Origin: an uncultured Christensenella sp.
GTDB lineage: Bacteria; Bacillota; Clostridia; Christensenellales; Borkfalkiaceae
DNA: 46,517 nt
NCBI GenBank assembly: GCA_910578765.1
Contig: CAJTRW010000015.1
Span: 1 to 46,517, forward strand
Direction: 5' to 3'
Shown here: positions 37,812 to 46,517 of the stretch, in pieces
Position numbering within the stretch: position 1 is the first letter of the stretch
Layout of the letters: the number at the start of each line of letters is the position of its first letter
Notes under the pieces: generated by a model
Databases searched by the model: none
What the model was told of the DNA's origin: nothing
What the model saw: the letters and a program-made list of their open reading frames with translations, nothing else
Position numbers and translations under genes: made by a program

Positions 37812-40277
37812 ATGGCGGCTAAAAACAAAATACTGCAAGCCGTCGTTGAAATCGCGGGCAACGTAAGCCCGACGCTTGCATCCTCTATTCAGGACACTAT
37901 CGGCAAACTCGACAAGCTCAACGTGAAGGCGCTCGCTGTCGGGGCAGGAGTCGCCGGCGGCGTCGCGGTCGCTTGTAAAGCGATATTTTCCGCCGGCAAA
38001 TATCTCGTAAACCTCGGCACTCGTTTCGACGACGTCGAGGACACTATCAGGATCGGCACAGGGGCAACGGGCGACGCGCTCGATGCCCTTATGAACGATT
38101 TTTCTGCGGTATATTCCGCGATCCCTACCGCGATGGAAGATGCGGCGGCGGTTATAGCGGACTACAACACGCTTCTCGGCTTAACGGGCGAGGAGCTTCA
38201 GGATCTATCTATTCAAGCGATACAGGTCGCGAGTATGCTCGACGAGGACGTCGGCGACGTCGTCGCGGAATCGTCGAAGGCGTTCCAACAATGGAGCATT
38301 GACGCCAAAGACATGGGCGGCGCGATGGACTTCGTGTTCAAAGCCAGCCAGTCGACGGGCGTCGGCTTCTCGGAACTAATGAGCGACTTGCAAATGTACG
38401 GCGCCCAGTTCCAGACAATGGGTTATTCTTTCGAGGAAGCAACGGCTATGATCGGGCAACTCGAAAAGGCGGGCGTCAATACAAACGAAGTTCTTGCCGC
38501 GATGAAAAAGTCGGTCGCTACGCTCGCACAGCACGGCATCGGCGCGGCGGAAGGACTCGATCTATACGTCGAAGCCATAACGAACGCGAAAGATATGACG
38601 ACCGCGACCGCGCTCGCCGCGGAAGCGTTCGGAACCCGAGCCGCGTCAACTATGGCGGCGGCAATACGCGACGGGACTTTTGACATTGCCGCTCTGACTG
38701 CCGCATTACAGGAAAATCAAGAAACGATTAACGCCTGCGCGGCGGACACTTACGACTTCGCGGAACAGCTTCAAATTTTCAAACAGCAGGCGGAAGTCGC
38801 GCTGAAACCTATCGCGGCGACGCTATTCAACGCGCTGAACGAACTGATGCCCGTCGTCGGGAAACTCATGGAGAGCCTGATCCCGATAATCGACGATCTG
38901 GTTAAGGTGCTCGTTCCGCTCATCGACAACATTGTGACGGAAATTGCGCCGCTATTGACCGAGCTGCTGACGCCGGTCGTAAAAATCGCGGACTCGCTTC
39001 TGACGAAAATCATCCCGCCGCTGGTGCGAATTATAACGGACATTCTTCCCGTTGTCATTCAGCTGGTGGATGCGGTCGCGATTATCGTCGAGCCCGTGTT
39101 TGAAATGCTCGGCGCGGTGCTTCCGCTTATCGCGGAACTTTTGTCGGCGGTTATGAAGGTAGTGAGCAAACTGCTCAGCAAGATCCTTCCGTTCGTCGAG
39201 AAGGTTCTGGCGGCGGTTATGCCGATTATAACGTCGATTGTCGAGGCGGTGCTCCCGTTGCTCATCAGTTTGCTCGACACGCTAATGCCGATCCTCGACA
39301 TCGTATTCTCGCTTTTGGATCCGATCCTCGACGTCGTGCTTGCAATTCTGACGCCGTTGCTTCAGCTCATAAACACCATACTGAAGCCGATCATCTCGTT
39401 GATCCAAACGCTTATAACCAAAGCTCTCGAACCGCTGAAGCCTATCATCGAAGCGGTCGCGGGGCTGTTTTCGGGCGTTCTCGGCGGCGCGCTGGAGTAT
39501 CTGCGTCCGCTTATTGAAATGTTCACGAATATTCTCGGCGGGCTCATGGAGTTCGTGCAGAACGTATTTGCGGGGAACTGGTCGGCGGCGTGGGGAAATA
39601 TCAAGGACGTGTTCGCGAACGTCTGGGAAGGCATCAAAGAACTCGGCAAGGGCGCGATAAACGGACTTATAACCGTCGTTGAGACGGGCATCAACTTCCT
39701 CATCAAAATGATCAACGGGCTAACGCAAGGGCTCAGTAAAGCGTGGACGTGGCTCGGCATTCCGGCGATCCCGGAGATCCCGCTCCTTTCGCTTCCACGA
39801 CTTGCAACCGGCGGCTTTACCGACGGCGTAAGCATAGCGGGCGAGGAAGGCACCGAAGCCGTCATCTCGTTCGATCCTGCATACAGGAAGCGGAACATTG
39901 AAACGTGGGAAGCTGCGGGCAAACTACTCGGCGTGGTCGGCACCTTAGACGTGAGCGAAAGCGCGAAGGCGGCGACCGCCGCTTCCGTCGAACTTCTCGC
40001 CGCAGAAAACGCCAAAGCAGAATCGCCGCAACTGGCGCAAGCCGGACAGCTCATTGAAATGGACGGCTTCAGCCTCGGCGAACTTACCGAGACGACGATC
40101 ATCTATTACGACTTCAGCGGCTTTACATGGTCGCCCACCGTCAACGGCGTAAAATCGGAAAAGAAAGAGGACGTCCTCGAAGCATTGAAAGAAAACGAGA
40201 GCGAGTTCTTCGACTGGCTCGAGAACTGGATCAGGACGAAGGAGGTCGGCAGATATGACCGCGTTACAGTCTATTAA
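37812..40277 (+). CDS. Tail tape measure protein
   Basis: 821 aa, AGGAGG upstream. The N-terminal part (1-330) has the TMP family pattern (DTIRIGTGATGDALDALMNDF, SKAFQQWSID, QSTGVGFSELMSDLQMYG). Residues about 350-560 are repeated amphipathic segments rich in Ile, Leu, Val and Pro (LVPLIDNIV, LLTPVVKIAD, ILPFVEKVL and so on). A cytoplasmic-type tail follows, ending at WLENWIRTKE. It sets tail length and is ejected with the DNA. It overlaps the X-like gene by 23 bases. Confidence 0.9.
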   Translation: MAAKNKILQAVVEIAGNVSPTLASSIQDTIGKLDKLNVKALAVGAGVAGGVAVACKAIFSAGKYLVNLGTRFDDVEDTIRIGTGATGDALDALMNDFSAVYSAIPTAMEDAAAVIADYNTLLGLTGEELQDLSIQAIQVASMLDEDVGDVVAESSKAFQQWSIDAKDMGGAMDFVFKASQSTGVGFSELMSDLQMYGAQFQTMGYSFEEATAMIGQLEKAGVNTNEVLAAMKKSVATLAQHGIGAAEGLDLYVEAITNAKDMTTATALAAEAFGTRAASTMAAAIRDGTFDIAALTAALQENQETINACAADTYDFAEQLQIFKQQAEVALKPIAATLFNALNELMPVVGKLMESLIPIIDDLVKVLVPLIDNIVTEIAPLLTELLTPVVKIADSLLTKIIPPLVRIITDILPVVIQLVDAVAIIVEPVFEMLGAVLPLIAELLSAVMKVVSKLLSKILPFVEKVLAAVMPIITSIVEAVLPLLISLLDTLMPILDIVFSLLDPILDVVLAILTPLLQLINTILKPIISLIQTLITKALEPLKPIIEAVAGLFSGVLGGALEYLRPLIEMFTNILGGLMEFVQNVFAGNWSAAWGNIKDVFANVWEGIKELGKGAINGLITVVETGINFLIKMINGLTQGLSKAWTWLGIPAIPEIPLLSLPRLATGGFTDGVSIAGEEGTEAVISFDPAYRKRNIETWEAAGKLLGVVGTLDVSESAKAATAASVELLAAENAKAESPQLAQAGQLIEMDGFSLGELTETTIIYYDFSGFTWSPTVNGVKSEKKEDVLEALKENESEFFDWLENWIRTKEVGRYDRVTVY

Positions 40278-40479
40278 ATACACCACAAGGCAGGGCGACA
40301 CGTTCGACGAGCTCGCCCTGCAGGTGTACGACAGCGAAAAAAAGGCGCACCTTTTAATCGAAGCAAACCCCGATTATGCCGACGTACTGACGTTTGACGC
40401 GGGCACCGTATTGACGATCCCCGTGAATGATGACATCGTTCTGCCCGAAACGCTTGCACCGTGGAGGCGCGGCTCATGA
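40255..40479 (+). CDS. LysM-type tail protein (gpX-like)
   Basis: 74 aa, GGAGG in the previous gene's end. IKYTTRQGDTFDELALQVYD, HLLIEANPDYADVL and GTVLTIP form a LysM-like fold, as in P2 gpX. It binds in the baseplate hub between the tape measure and gpD. Its end overlaps the next gene by 4 bases (ATGA). Confidence 0.85.
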   Translation: MTALQSIKYTTRQGDTFDELALQVYDSEKKAHLLIEANPDYADVLTFDAGTVLTIPVNDDIVLPETLAPWRRGS

Positions 40480-41396
40480 ATTTGATATACGAAGGCGTCG
40501 ATATTACGACGAAAGTCGCAATCAACCGTTGCGAAGCCGAAACTTATGCGGAAAACAAAGCCGACCAGCTTCTTCTGCGTTTCAGCGACGCGGCGACAAA
40601 CTGGGACAAATGGCACCCCGTTTGCGGGGACACAATTCAACTAAACGACGGAGCGGCCCGCACCGGCAAAATGTTCATAACGAGCATAACGCCGGAGAAC
40701 GGGCTGTTCTCCCTTCGTGCGACCGCTATGCCGCCGACGGGCGAGAATATCAACAGCCAATCGTGGGAAAACGTGCGGCTCTTTCAGCTCGTCAACGATA
40801 TAGCAAAAAAGCACGGGCTCGCGGTTAAGATATACGGCGTAACCGATCAACTCTATCCGTACATACAGCAAACGCGGATGACGGACTTCGTATTCCTGAA
40901 CCGTCTGCTCCAAATGGAAGGCTGCGCTATGTTATTTTACGACGGCGCGCTTGTGATATACGACGAACTGCAACGCGATCGAAGTCTGGCGTCGGCAACG
41001 GTTAAAATCGGCGTCGACGGGCGATTCGGTTACACCGACAATTCCTCGCAGTCTTACGGCTCTATCGAACTTGTGAGCGGCAGTTTCCGCGGTACGTTTA
41101 CCGATTCGGCAGCTCCCGCCGCGCGTGTTCTGAAGCCCGCAACGCCCGTTGAATGTATGAGCGACGCGGAAGCCCAGCGTTTTGCGCGCGGGATCCTGCG
41201 GCAAGCGAACAAGAACGCTTACACGGGACACTTCCGGCGTAAATTCACAGCGGAATATGCGGCGGGTAGCGTTCTCAACCTGCAAACGGAAAAAGCACCG
41301 AGCTGGAACGGCAAGATCTTCATTACTCGGACGCGCAACAATTTTATCACGGGCGAAAGCAAGATATTTTTCAGGCGAACGCTGGAGGTGTATTGA
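40476..41396 (+). CDS. Baseplate hub protein (P2 gpD-like late control)
   Basis: 306 aa from ATG 40476 (GGAGG 8 bases upstream; GTG 40461 is rejected). The N-terminal VDITTKVAINRCEAETYAENKADQLLLRFSD, then WDKWHPVCGDTIQL, VKIYGVTDQL and ECMSDAEAQRFARGILR, match gpD-type hub proteins of contractile tails. It forms the hub under the tube. Overlaps the next gene by one base. Confidence 0.85.
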   Translation: MNLIYEGVDITTKVAINRCEAETYAENKADQLLLRFSDAATNWDKWHPVCGDTIQLNDGAARTGKMFITSITPENGLFSLRATAMPPTGENINSQSWENVRLFQLVNDIAKKHGLAVKIYGVTDQLYPYIQQTRMTDFVFLNRLLQMEGCAMLFYDGALVIYDELQRDRSLASATVKIGVDGRFGYTDNSSQSYGSIELVSGSFRGTFTDSAAPAARVLKPATPVECMSDAEAQRFARGILRQANKNAYTGHFRRKFTAEYAAGSVLNLQTEKAPSWNGKIFITRTRNNFITGESKIFFRRTLEVY

Positions 41397-41626
41397 TGGC
41401 GGAATTGCAAAAAGGCTATATCAGCACAATCGAAGGCAACACGGCGCGCGTTGTGCCCGATCAAGTTGACGGTTCCGTAACGAAGCCGCTGACGATTCAC
41501 GCATCGCTTCGCGGCGACGCCGGCAATCTTAAAAAAGGAACGGCTGTCGTGTTCGTTGTGTTTTCCGATCGGTCGGGACTTATACTGAGCCGTGCGGACG
41601 GCGAGATCTTCGCGCCCGATTCTTAA
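41396..41626 (+). CDS. Small baseplate/spike protein with OB-like fold
   Basis: 76 aa from ATG 41396 (GGAGG upstream). The whole protein is short strands (GYISTIEGNTARVVPDQVDGSVTKPLTIH, GTAVVFVVFSDRSGLILSRADGEI), like the OB-fold base of gpV-type spikes. A full spike helix is missing, so it may be only the base or a related adaptor. Confidence 0.6.
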   Translation: MAELQKGYISTIEGNTARVVPDQVDGSVTKPLTIHASLRGDAGNLKKGTAVVFVVFSDRSGLILSRADGEIFAPDS

Positions 41627-41639
41627 AAGGAGGCAACTC

Positions 41640-42401
41640 ATGGCAGTAACTGCAACATTCAGAACAACCGCGGGAACCAAGACGTGGGAAGTCTCCCCGC
41701 GCAAGGTTCTCGATATTGACGGGCTGAGCACGGGCTTTGAGCTCGAAGCCGACAACAACAGCGCCGTCGAAGGATCCCCGCTCACAAACGAGCGCGGGCT
41801 CAAAAAGAAGCAAATCAGCTTTTCGTCCAACTTCCACGCCGCTCTCGGCTTTGACGTTCGGGCGGAATTTGACAGCTGGGAAACATGGGTGGGACTTGCC
41901 GGCATTCTCCGCTTCGGCGGCGAACGCTTCGGCGCGAATAGCTGGCTCCTTACCGGCGCGAAAGCTACAAATATTCAGACCGATCCGAGCGGGCGGTGGC
42001 GCAGTTTCAAGATGGCGTTCACTTTTGAAGAAAGCGACGACACCACCGTCGACGACATCGAAGAAGCGGAAGCGGCAATCGAAGCGGCAAAGTCGGCGGT
42101 CGGCGTTCAACCGCCCGCGGCGTTTGTAACCGCCAAGAAAGCGCCGAACCCGTTCCTTGCTAAGTTATTGAAAAAGACGACGGGCAGCGAGCTCATCATC
42201 GCGCTGGGCGACGTCGTTCGCTTCACAGGCGGCGCGCAATACACAACGAGCACCGGCTCGACGGTTATCAAGAACTCGGCGGCGGGGCTTGCAAAAGTAA
42301 CCAAATTTGCAAAAAGCGCCCCGCACCCTTATTTTCTCGTCAGCGTCGACGGCTCGACGGATGTCGCGGGCTGGGTAAGCGCATCGCAGGTTACGGTATA
42401 A
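41640..42401 (+). CDS. GpU-like tail protein with SH3-like C-terminal domain
   Basis: 253 aa, AAAAGGAGG upstream. The first ~140 residues (WEVSPRKVLDIDGLSTGF, ISFSSNFHAALGFDVRAEFDSW, LAGILRFGGERFGANSWLLTG, WRSFKMAFTFEES) fit the P2 gpU pattern. After an Ala/Glu linker, residues about 185-253 (DVVRFTGGAQYTTSTG, DVAGWVSASQVTV) resemble a bacterial SH3 domain, which often binds cell walls. The assignment is by pattern only. Confidence 0.5.
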   Translation: MAVTATFRTTAGTKTWEVSPRKVLDIDGLSTGFELEADNNSAVEGSPLTNERGLKKKQISFSSNFHAALGFDVRAEFDSWETWVGLAGILRFGGERFGANSWLLTGAKATNIQTDPSGRWRSFKMAFTFEESDDTTVDDIEEAEAAIEAAKSAVGVQPPAAFVTAKKAPNPFLAKLLKKTTGSELIIALGDVVRFTGGAQYTTSTGSTVIKNSAAGLAKVTKFAKSAPHPYFLVSVDGSTDVAGWVSASQVTV

Positions 42402-42411
42402 GGAGGCTATT

Positions 42412-42696
42412 ATGTTAAGCAAAGGCAATTCAGATATAGCCGTCTGCGTGAATAATCTGCTCAAAACTTCGCGCGGCGAGGTTCCCTACGAGCGACTGAA
42501 AGGCGTCAACTTTTCATTACTCGACGGGCCCGCGTCGACTGCAGGGCAGGAAATGATCGAGGACATAGAATGGATGCTCTCGATTTACGAACCCCGCGCA
42601 AAGGTTGACGGCGTTCAGCTCATTCCTGACGACGCGCAGAACGGTCGCTTCACGATAAAGGCAAATATATCAACGCAGGGGGCAACAGACCTATGA
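42412..42696 (+). CDS. Baseplate wedge protein (gpW/gp25-like)
   Basis: 94 aa, AAGGAGG upstream. The pattern DIAVCVNNLLKTSRGEVPYERLKGVNF, IEDIEWMLSIYEPRAKVDGVQLI matches the gp25/gpW family of baseplate wedges. Coupled to the J-like gene by ATGA overlap. Confidence 0.85.
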   Translation: MLSKGNSDIAVCVNNLLKTSRGEVPYERLKGVNFSLLDGPASTAGQEMIEDIEWMLSIYEPRAKVDGVQLIPDDAQNGRFTIKANISTQGATDL

Positions 42697-44030
42697 ACGA
42701 ATTTATCACAACGGACGCGGAACTGATCCGCGACGAAATAATCACGGAACTCGAATCATCCGTCGGCGGGCCGCTTTACCCGGGCGACGAGCGCAGGATG
42801 TTCGCCGAAGCTCTTGTCGCGGTGTTCGTCTCTATGTACAATTCCCTGAACGACGCGGCGCGGCAGAAAATGCTCCGATATGCGCGGGGATCCGTACTCG
42901 ATGCACTCGGCGAGCGCGTCGGTGTTGCAAGGATCGCACCGACGTCGGCAACGACAACGCTGCGATTCTCTTTATCGGAACCCGTCGGGGAAAACGTATT
43001 GATCCCGCAGGGAACCAGAGCCACAAGCGACAGCACCCACTATTTTGAAACGACAGCCGCGGCGGTTATCGAAGTCGGCGAGACGTTTATCGACGTGGAC
43101 GCGAAAAGCGTCGACGGCGGTGCGGCATATAACGGGATCCCGATCGGAGGGATCAATTCTCTCGTTGATCCCGTTGTGTACGTCGACCGCGTGAGCAATA
43201 CGACGGAAACGTCGGGCGGTGGCGACGAAGAAACCGACGACAGCTATCGGGAACGAATCAAAGCCGCACCTTCCAAACTCTCGACCGCGGGCCCGATAAA
43301 CGGCTATAAATACTGGGCAATGAGCGCGGACTCGAAGATCGTCGACGTTACGGTCAAATCGGAGCAGGAGACAATCACGCGCGACTTGCCCGTGTGCGGC
43401 GGGAAAGCGTTCAAGGGCGGCGACACGCTTCTCTTCGATACATTGACCGTCTACAAGGCAAACGGCGCCACAGCGGCTAAAAACGGCGATTATACGGCGG
43501 AATATACCGACGGGCTTCTCACTATTACGCTAACGAGCGGTGGCGCGCTTTCCGGCGCGTCCAGCGTTAAAATATCGATCGACACAACAAACGCGGGCGT
43601 CGTCAGAATCGTGCCTATGTGTGCGGACGGAGAGATCCCCGACGACACCGTTCTCGAGAAAGTCTTTGCTGCCGTCAACGCTTCGGAAGTTCGTCCGCTG
43701 ACGGACAGGGTAAAAGTCGAAGCTCCGACGGTTGAAGAATATGACGTCGTCCTGACTTACTACACGACCGCAGCAGAAGAAAGCGACTGCATCCTTACGG
43801 TAGAAGGCGCGGGCGGCGCGATTGATCAGTTCAACAAATGGCAAAGCGCGGAGCTCGGGCGCGATATAAACCCCGACAAGCTCCGTGCGTTGATTCTCGC
43901 ACCGTCCGGCGACGGCGCCGTCGGCGCTTCCCGCGTTGTTATTACGAGCCCCACCTTTAAGGAACTGAACGACACGACGATCGCCAAATTCAGCGGAACA
44001 AAAACGATCAAACACGAGGTGGTCAAATGA
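42693..44030 (+). CDS. Baseplate J-like protein
   Basis: 445 aa. It has the J family pattern: LGERVGVARIAPTSATTTLRFSL, NVLIPQGTRATSDSTHYFETT, YNGIPIGGINSLVDPV, ETDDSYRERIKAAPSKLSTAGPINGYKYWAMSAD. A beta-domain insert (about 220-300) is present. It forms the baseplate wedge that holds the fibres. ATGA overlaps join it to W and I. Confidence 0.92.
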   Translation: MNEFITTDAELIRDEIITELESSVGGPLYPGDERRMFAEALVAVFVSMYNSLNDAARQKMLRYARGSVLDALGERVGVARIAPTSATTTLRFSLSEPVGENVLIPQGTRATSDSTHYFETTAAAVIEVGETFIDVDAKSVDGGAAYNGIPIGGINSLVDPVVYVDRVSNTTETSGGGDEETDDSYRERIKAAPSKLSTAGPINGYKYWAMSADSKIVDVTVKSEQETITRDLPVCGGKAFKGGDTLLFDTLTVYKANGATAAKNGDYTAEYTDGLLTITLTSGGALSGASSVKISIDTTNAGVVRIVPMCADGEIPDDTVLEKVFAAVNASEVRPLTDRVKVEAPTVEEYDVVLTYYTTAAEESDCILTVEGAGGAIDQFNKWQSAELGRDINPDKLRALILAPSGDGAVGASRVVITSPTFKELNDTTIAKFSGTKTIKHEVVK

Positions 44031-44596
44031 TTAAGCTCGACGATGTGGACGTTCTCAAACTCGTTCCCGAATTTATGCGGAACGACGCGGCGGTTCAAGG
44101 GCTCGCTGCTGCCGTCAATTCGCTCATCAAAGCGCCGGGCGCCAGAATTAAAACCGCCCGCGTCTGGGATCAAATCGACCGACTGACGGGCGCCCAGCTC
44201 GACGAGCTCGCGTATGAGCTTGACATCGACTGGTACGACAAAGATCTGCCGCTCGAAAATAAGCGGGCGCTTGTAAAGTCTGCCGATCTCGTTCATAGCC
44301 GACGCGGCACAAAATGGGCGGTCGAGCAGGTTCTTATCGACACCTTCGGAAGCGGCACCGTAAAGGAATGGTACGACTACAACGGTCAGCCGTTTCATTT
44401 TCGGGTAAGCACCGATTACCCGCTCGAAACGCAGGACATTATCGAACAATTCAGGAAGGCGGTCGCAGTCGCAAAACCCTGTCGGGCGGTTCTCGATTCC
44501 ATCGAGTTCGCGCACTCGGGCGCGACGGGCGCCTTCACGGCGGCGGCAAGCATCGGCGTCGATATTAAGGCGGCAGGCGTCGCAATAAACATTTAA
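44027..44596 (+). CDS. Tail protein I
   Basis: 189 aa. LTGAQLDELAYELDIDWYDKDLPLENKRALVKSADLVHSRRGTKWAVEQVL is the hallmark of P2 gpI-like baseplate proteins. It connects J to the tail fibre. It is followed after 10 bases by the fibre gene. Confidence 0.9.
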   Translation: MIKLDDVDVLKLVPEFMRNDAAVQGLAAAVNSLIKAPGARIKTARVWDQIDRLTGAQLDELAYELDIDWYDKDLPLENKRALVKSADLVHSRRGTKWAVEQVLIDTFGSGTVKEWYDYNGQPFHFRVSTDYPLETQDIIEQFRKAVAVAKPCRAVLDSIEFAHSGATGAFTAAASIGVDIKAAGVAINI

Positions 44597-44606
44597 GGAG
44601 ACAATT

Positions 44607-46517
44607 ATGTGGAATGATGCAGTAGTAACGAACGCGGGCAAAGAACTGCTCGCGCAATGGCTCGGTGGCGGCGAATTTGTCATTGACAGCGCCGCAACCG
44701 GTCAGGGCACCGTGGCGGCGAGCCTGCTCATGGGACAGACCGAGCTCGTAAGTCAAAAGCAAAATATGAGCATCGTCAAAGCGGAAAATATAGGCGGCGG
44801 GCGCCGCCTTCAGCTTCAACTTACCAGCGAAGGCGTAACAAACGCTTACACGATCAATCAAATCGGCATCTGGGCGCGGCTCGGCAACGGCGCCGCAAAA
44901 ATGATCGCTATCTTCCAAGACAGCACGGGAATCAGCGTCCCGACCTTTGAGCAAATGCCCGATTATGTATTCACGTTTTACGCGACGATCCAAATATCGA
45001 ACAACGGCGAGCTCGTTGTCAACGTCGACAAAAGCGCGATCGTTACACGGGCGGACTTCGAGGATCACACCAGCAACAAGGAGAACCCGCACAAAGTAAC
45101 GCAAAAACAGCTTTTCGACGATCTGACCGAAGCGACCGCGCTCGCGGCGGCGGACTTCATTCCCATCGAAGTCGTTGCGGACGGCACCGCAAAAAAGATC
45201 TCGAAGGAAAACCTGCACAAAGCTCTCGGGCTGAATACGACATCCATCACAGGCGCGACGGTAACGCTCGGGGCTTCGCAAACGTATTCCGGATCCGTCA
45301 AAACGCAAGCCGTCAGTTCCGTCGTTGTCGGCGGGAAAACCCTGACGGCGGGCACCGACTATATCGTTTCGGGAAACACCGGAACGAACGCGGGGAACTA
45401 CACCCTTATTATCACGGGAATCGGCGCGTATGTGGGCTCTATCGCCAAATCGTGGACGATTGCGAAGGCGGCGGGATCCGTGAGCGTGGGCACGTCGACC
45501 GTCAGCGTCATAGGCGCAGTCGGAAAGACAACGACGGTAAGCGTCAGCCGTTCGGGTAATGGAACGATTATAGCCGCAAGCAGCGCGCCCGAAGTCGCCG
45601 ACGTTACACTCAGCGGCTCCACTTTGACGATTAAGGGAATGAGCTCTGGATCGGCGGTCATAACGGTTACGGTCGCCGCAGGAACGAACCACCAAGCGGC
45701 AACCTGCAGGATCTCCGTCTCAGCGACGATATTCCCGAGTGTTCTCAACGACAACTCGTGGGAGCAGATTCGGTATGCATCCGACAACGGGATCGCAGCT
45801 TCGATCTGGTCGGTCGGCGCAACGAAAAAAGTCAAAGTACAGGGCAACGTCGGCGCGCAGGCAATCGACGCGGAGCTCTGGGTGTATATTCTCGGCTTCA
45901 ATCATAACGCGGCTCGCGAAGGCAACAACAAAATACACTTCGGCACCTTCAAAACCGCACAATCGGGCGGGACGGACGTCGGTTTAATTGACAATGAGTA
46001 CGGAAAATACTATACTGATGGACGGAAGTGTTTCAATCTCAACCACTGGAACCCATACAATTACGGTGGCTGGAAAGCCTGCGACGCTCGCTATGATATA
46101 CTGGGCTCCACCGATACGCCGCCGCAGAACTATGGCGCATCGCGTCAAACGGGCGATGTCGGGTATGATGCGAGCGCGACCTGCGCGACGAACCCTGTCG
46201 CCAACACGTTGATGGCGGCGCTTCCCGCGGATCTCCGTGCGGTAATGAAGCCGATCACAAAATACACCGACAACATAGGAGGCGGCACAGGCAATGTAGC
46301 GAGTAATGTAACGACTTCGGTCGATTATCTGCCGCTGTTAGCGGAATATGAAATTTTCGGATCCAGAACTTACGCGAACAGCACGGAGCAGAACTATCAG
46401 GCGCAATATGCTTATTTTGCAAACGGCAACCCGAAGTTAAAGTATAGGCATTTAGACGTCTCTCAGACGGCTTTCTGGTGGTCGCGGTCGCCCTTTTACA
46501 GTAGTAACTATGGTTTC
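44607..46517 (+). CDS. Tail fibre protein, partial at window edge, DUF6273-like end
   Basis: At least 637 codons, open to the last base. AAGGAG precedes ATG 44607. The N-terminal domain (MWNDAVVTNAGKELLAQWLGGGEFVIDSAA, TINQIGIWARLGN) is the fibre base that binds the baseplate. Two Ig-like domains follow: a YDG-type segment (about 215-280) and a Big2-like segment (about 285-370, VIGAVGKTTTVSVSRSG). A C-terminal domain (about 375-637) ends with QTAFWWSRSPFYSSNYGF. That WWxRSP pattern matches C-type-lectin-like domains such as DUF6273, seen in many phage fibres and some diversity-generating retroelement targets. Confidence 0.85.
   Translation, partial: MWNDAVVTNAGKELLAQWLGGGEFVIDSAATGQGTVAASLLMGQTELVSQKQNMSIVKAENIGGGRRLQLQLTSEGVTNAYTINQIGIWARLGNGAAKMIAIFQDSTGISVPTFEQMPDYVFTFYATIQISNNGELVVNVDKSAIVTRADFEDHTSNKENPHKVTQKQLFDDLTEATALAAADFIPIEVVADGTAKKISKENLHKALGLNTTSITGATVTLGASQTYSGSVKTQAVSSVVVGGKTLTAGTDYIVSGNTGTNAGNYTLIITGIGAYVGSIAKSWTIAKAAGSVSVGTSTVSVIGAVGKTTTVSVSRSGNGTIIAASSAPEVADVTLSGSTLTIKGMSSGSAVITVTVAAGTNHQAATCRISVSATIFPSVLNDNSWEQIRYASDNGIAASIWSVGATKKVKVQGNVGAQAIDAELWVYILGFNHNAAREGNNKIHFGTFKTAQSGGTDVGLIDNEYGKYYTDGRKCFNLNHWNPYNYGGWKACDARYDILGSTDTPPQNYGASRQTGDVGYDASATCATNPVANTLMAALPADLRAVMKPITKYTDNIGGGTGNVASNVTTSVDYLPLLAEYEIFGSRTYANSTEQNYQAQYAYFANGNPKLKYRHLDVSQTAFWWSRSPFYSSNYGF

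Noticed and set aside
44565..45695. 376-codon minus-strand frame under the tail fibre gene
   Set aside because: Arg/Asp-rich shadow translation; the plus strand is clearly coding here.
1..46517. Search for tRNA, rRNA and CRISPR arrays
   Set aside because: No T-loop-like GGTTCGAATCC stretch with matching arms, no rRNA words and no regularly spaced repeat array were seen by eye; integration does not appear to be at a tRNA gene on this side.

Overview
The window looks like a Bacillota (Clostridia-type, probably gut-associated) chromosome carrying the left part of a temperate contractile-tailed prophage. The taxonomy is inferred from strong GGAGG ribosome-binding sites, sigma-A promoters, Gram-positive style proteins and clostridial-type phage genes; no rRNA or tRNA is present to confirm it. 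The first ~4.5 kb is host DNA, AT-rich around the ferredoxin and acyltransferase. Everything from about 4.5 kb to the right edge is one GC-richer prophage, cut off inside its tail fibre gene, so lysis genes and attR lie beyond the window.

Host part (1-4450, all minus strand): a repeat-rich intergenic stretch, a flotillin/NfeD membrane operon with its own promoter and terminator, a 2[4Fe-4S] ferredoxin with promoter and terminator, and an acyltransferase-3 membrane protein whose ~150-nt leader looks like a transcription attenuator.

Prophage control part (4450-9100): a large serine integrase whose 3' end contains an att-like dyad, an XRE repressor, and a divergent switch region with two overlapping promoters and two or three 17-bp operators spaced 21 bp apart. 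Small early genes follow. From 9.1 to 14 kb is a replication/recombination module: ERF-like protein, replication initiator with iteron-like repeats inside the gene, DnaC-type loader, DUF4406-type protein and RecU-like resolvase.

The most striking part is 14.4-25.3 kb: one tightly overlapping operon with four DNA methyltransferases (MT-A70, two ParB-domain/beta-class enzymes, one C5-cytosine enzyme), a DUF5131 Cys3 protein, an ASCH protein and the phage's own S-adenosylmethionine synthetase. Two of the methyltransferases carry long poly-G tracts, G9 in frame and G10 out of frame by one base. By eye these are the only G or C runs of seven or more in the window. The C5 enzyme also has its SAM-binding motif I at the C-terminus, a circular permutation. 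This looks like a self-supplied, phase-variable DNA methylation cassette.

Late part (25.3-46.5 kb): an ArpU/DUF1492-like activator lies just upstream of a promoter with AGTAAA repeats at exact 10-bp steps, immediately followed by a terminator-like hairpin. A GPZ-like protein and a dyad-rich gap (cos candidate) precede a lambda-style head module (Nu1/GpA terminase, gpW-like, portal, ClpP-type protease with nested scaffold start, decoration and capsid proteins). A P2-style contractile tail module follows (sheath, tube, chaperone with predicted -1 frameshift, tape measure, X, D, spike-like, U-like, W, J, I, tail fibre). The tail fibre ends in a region that resembles the variable domain of diversity-generating retroelement targets.
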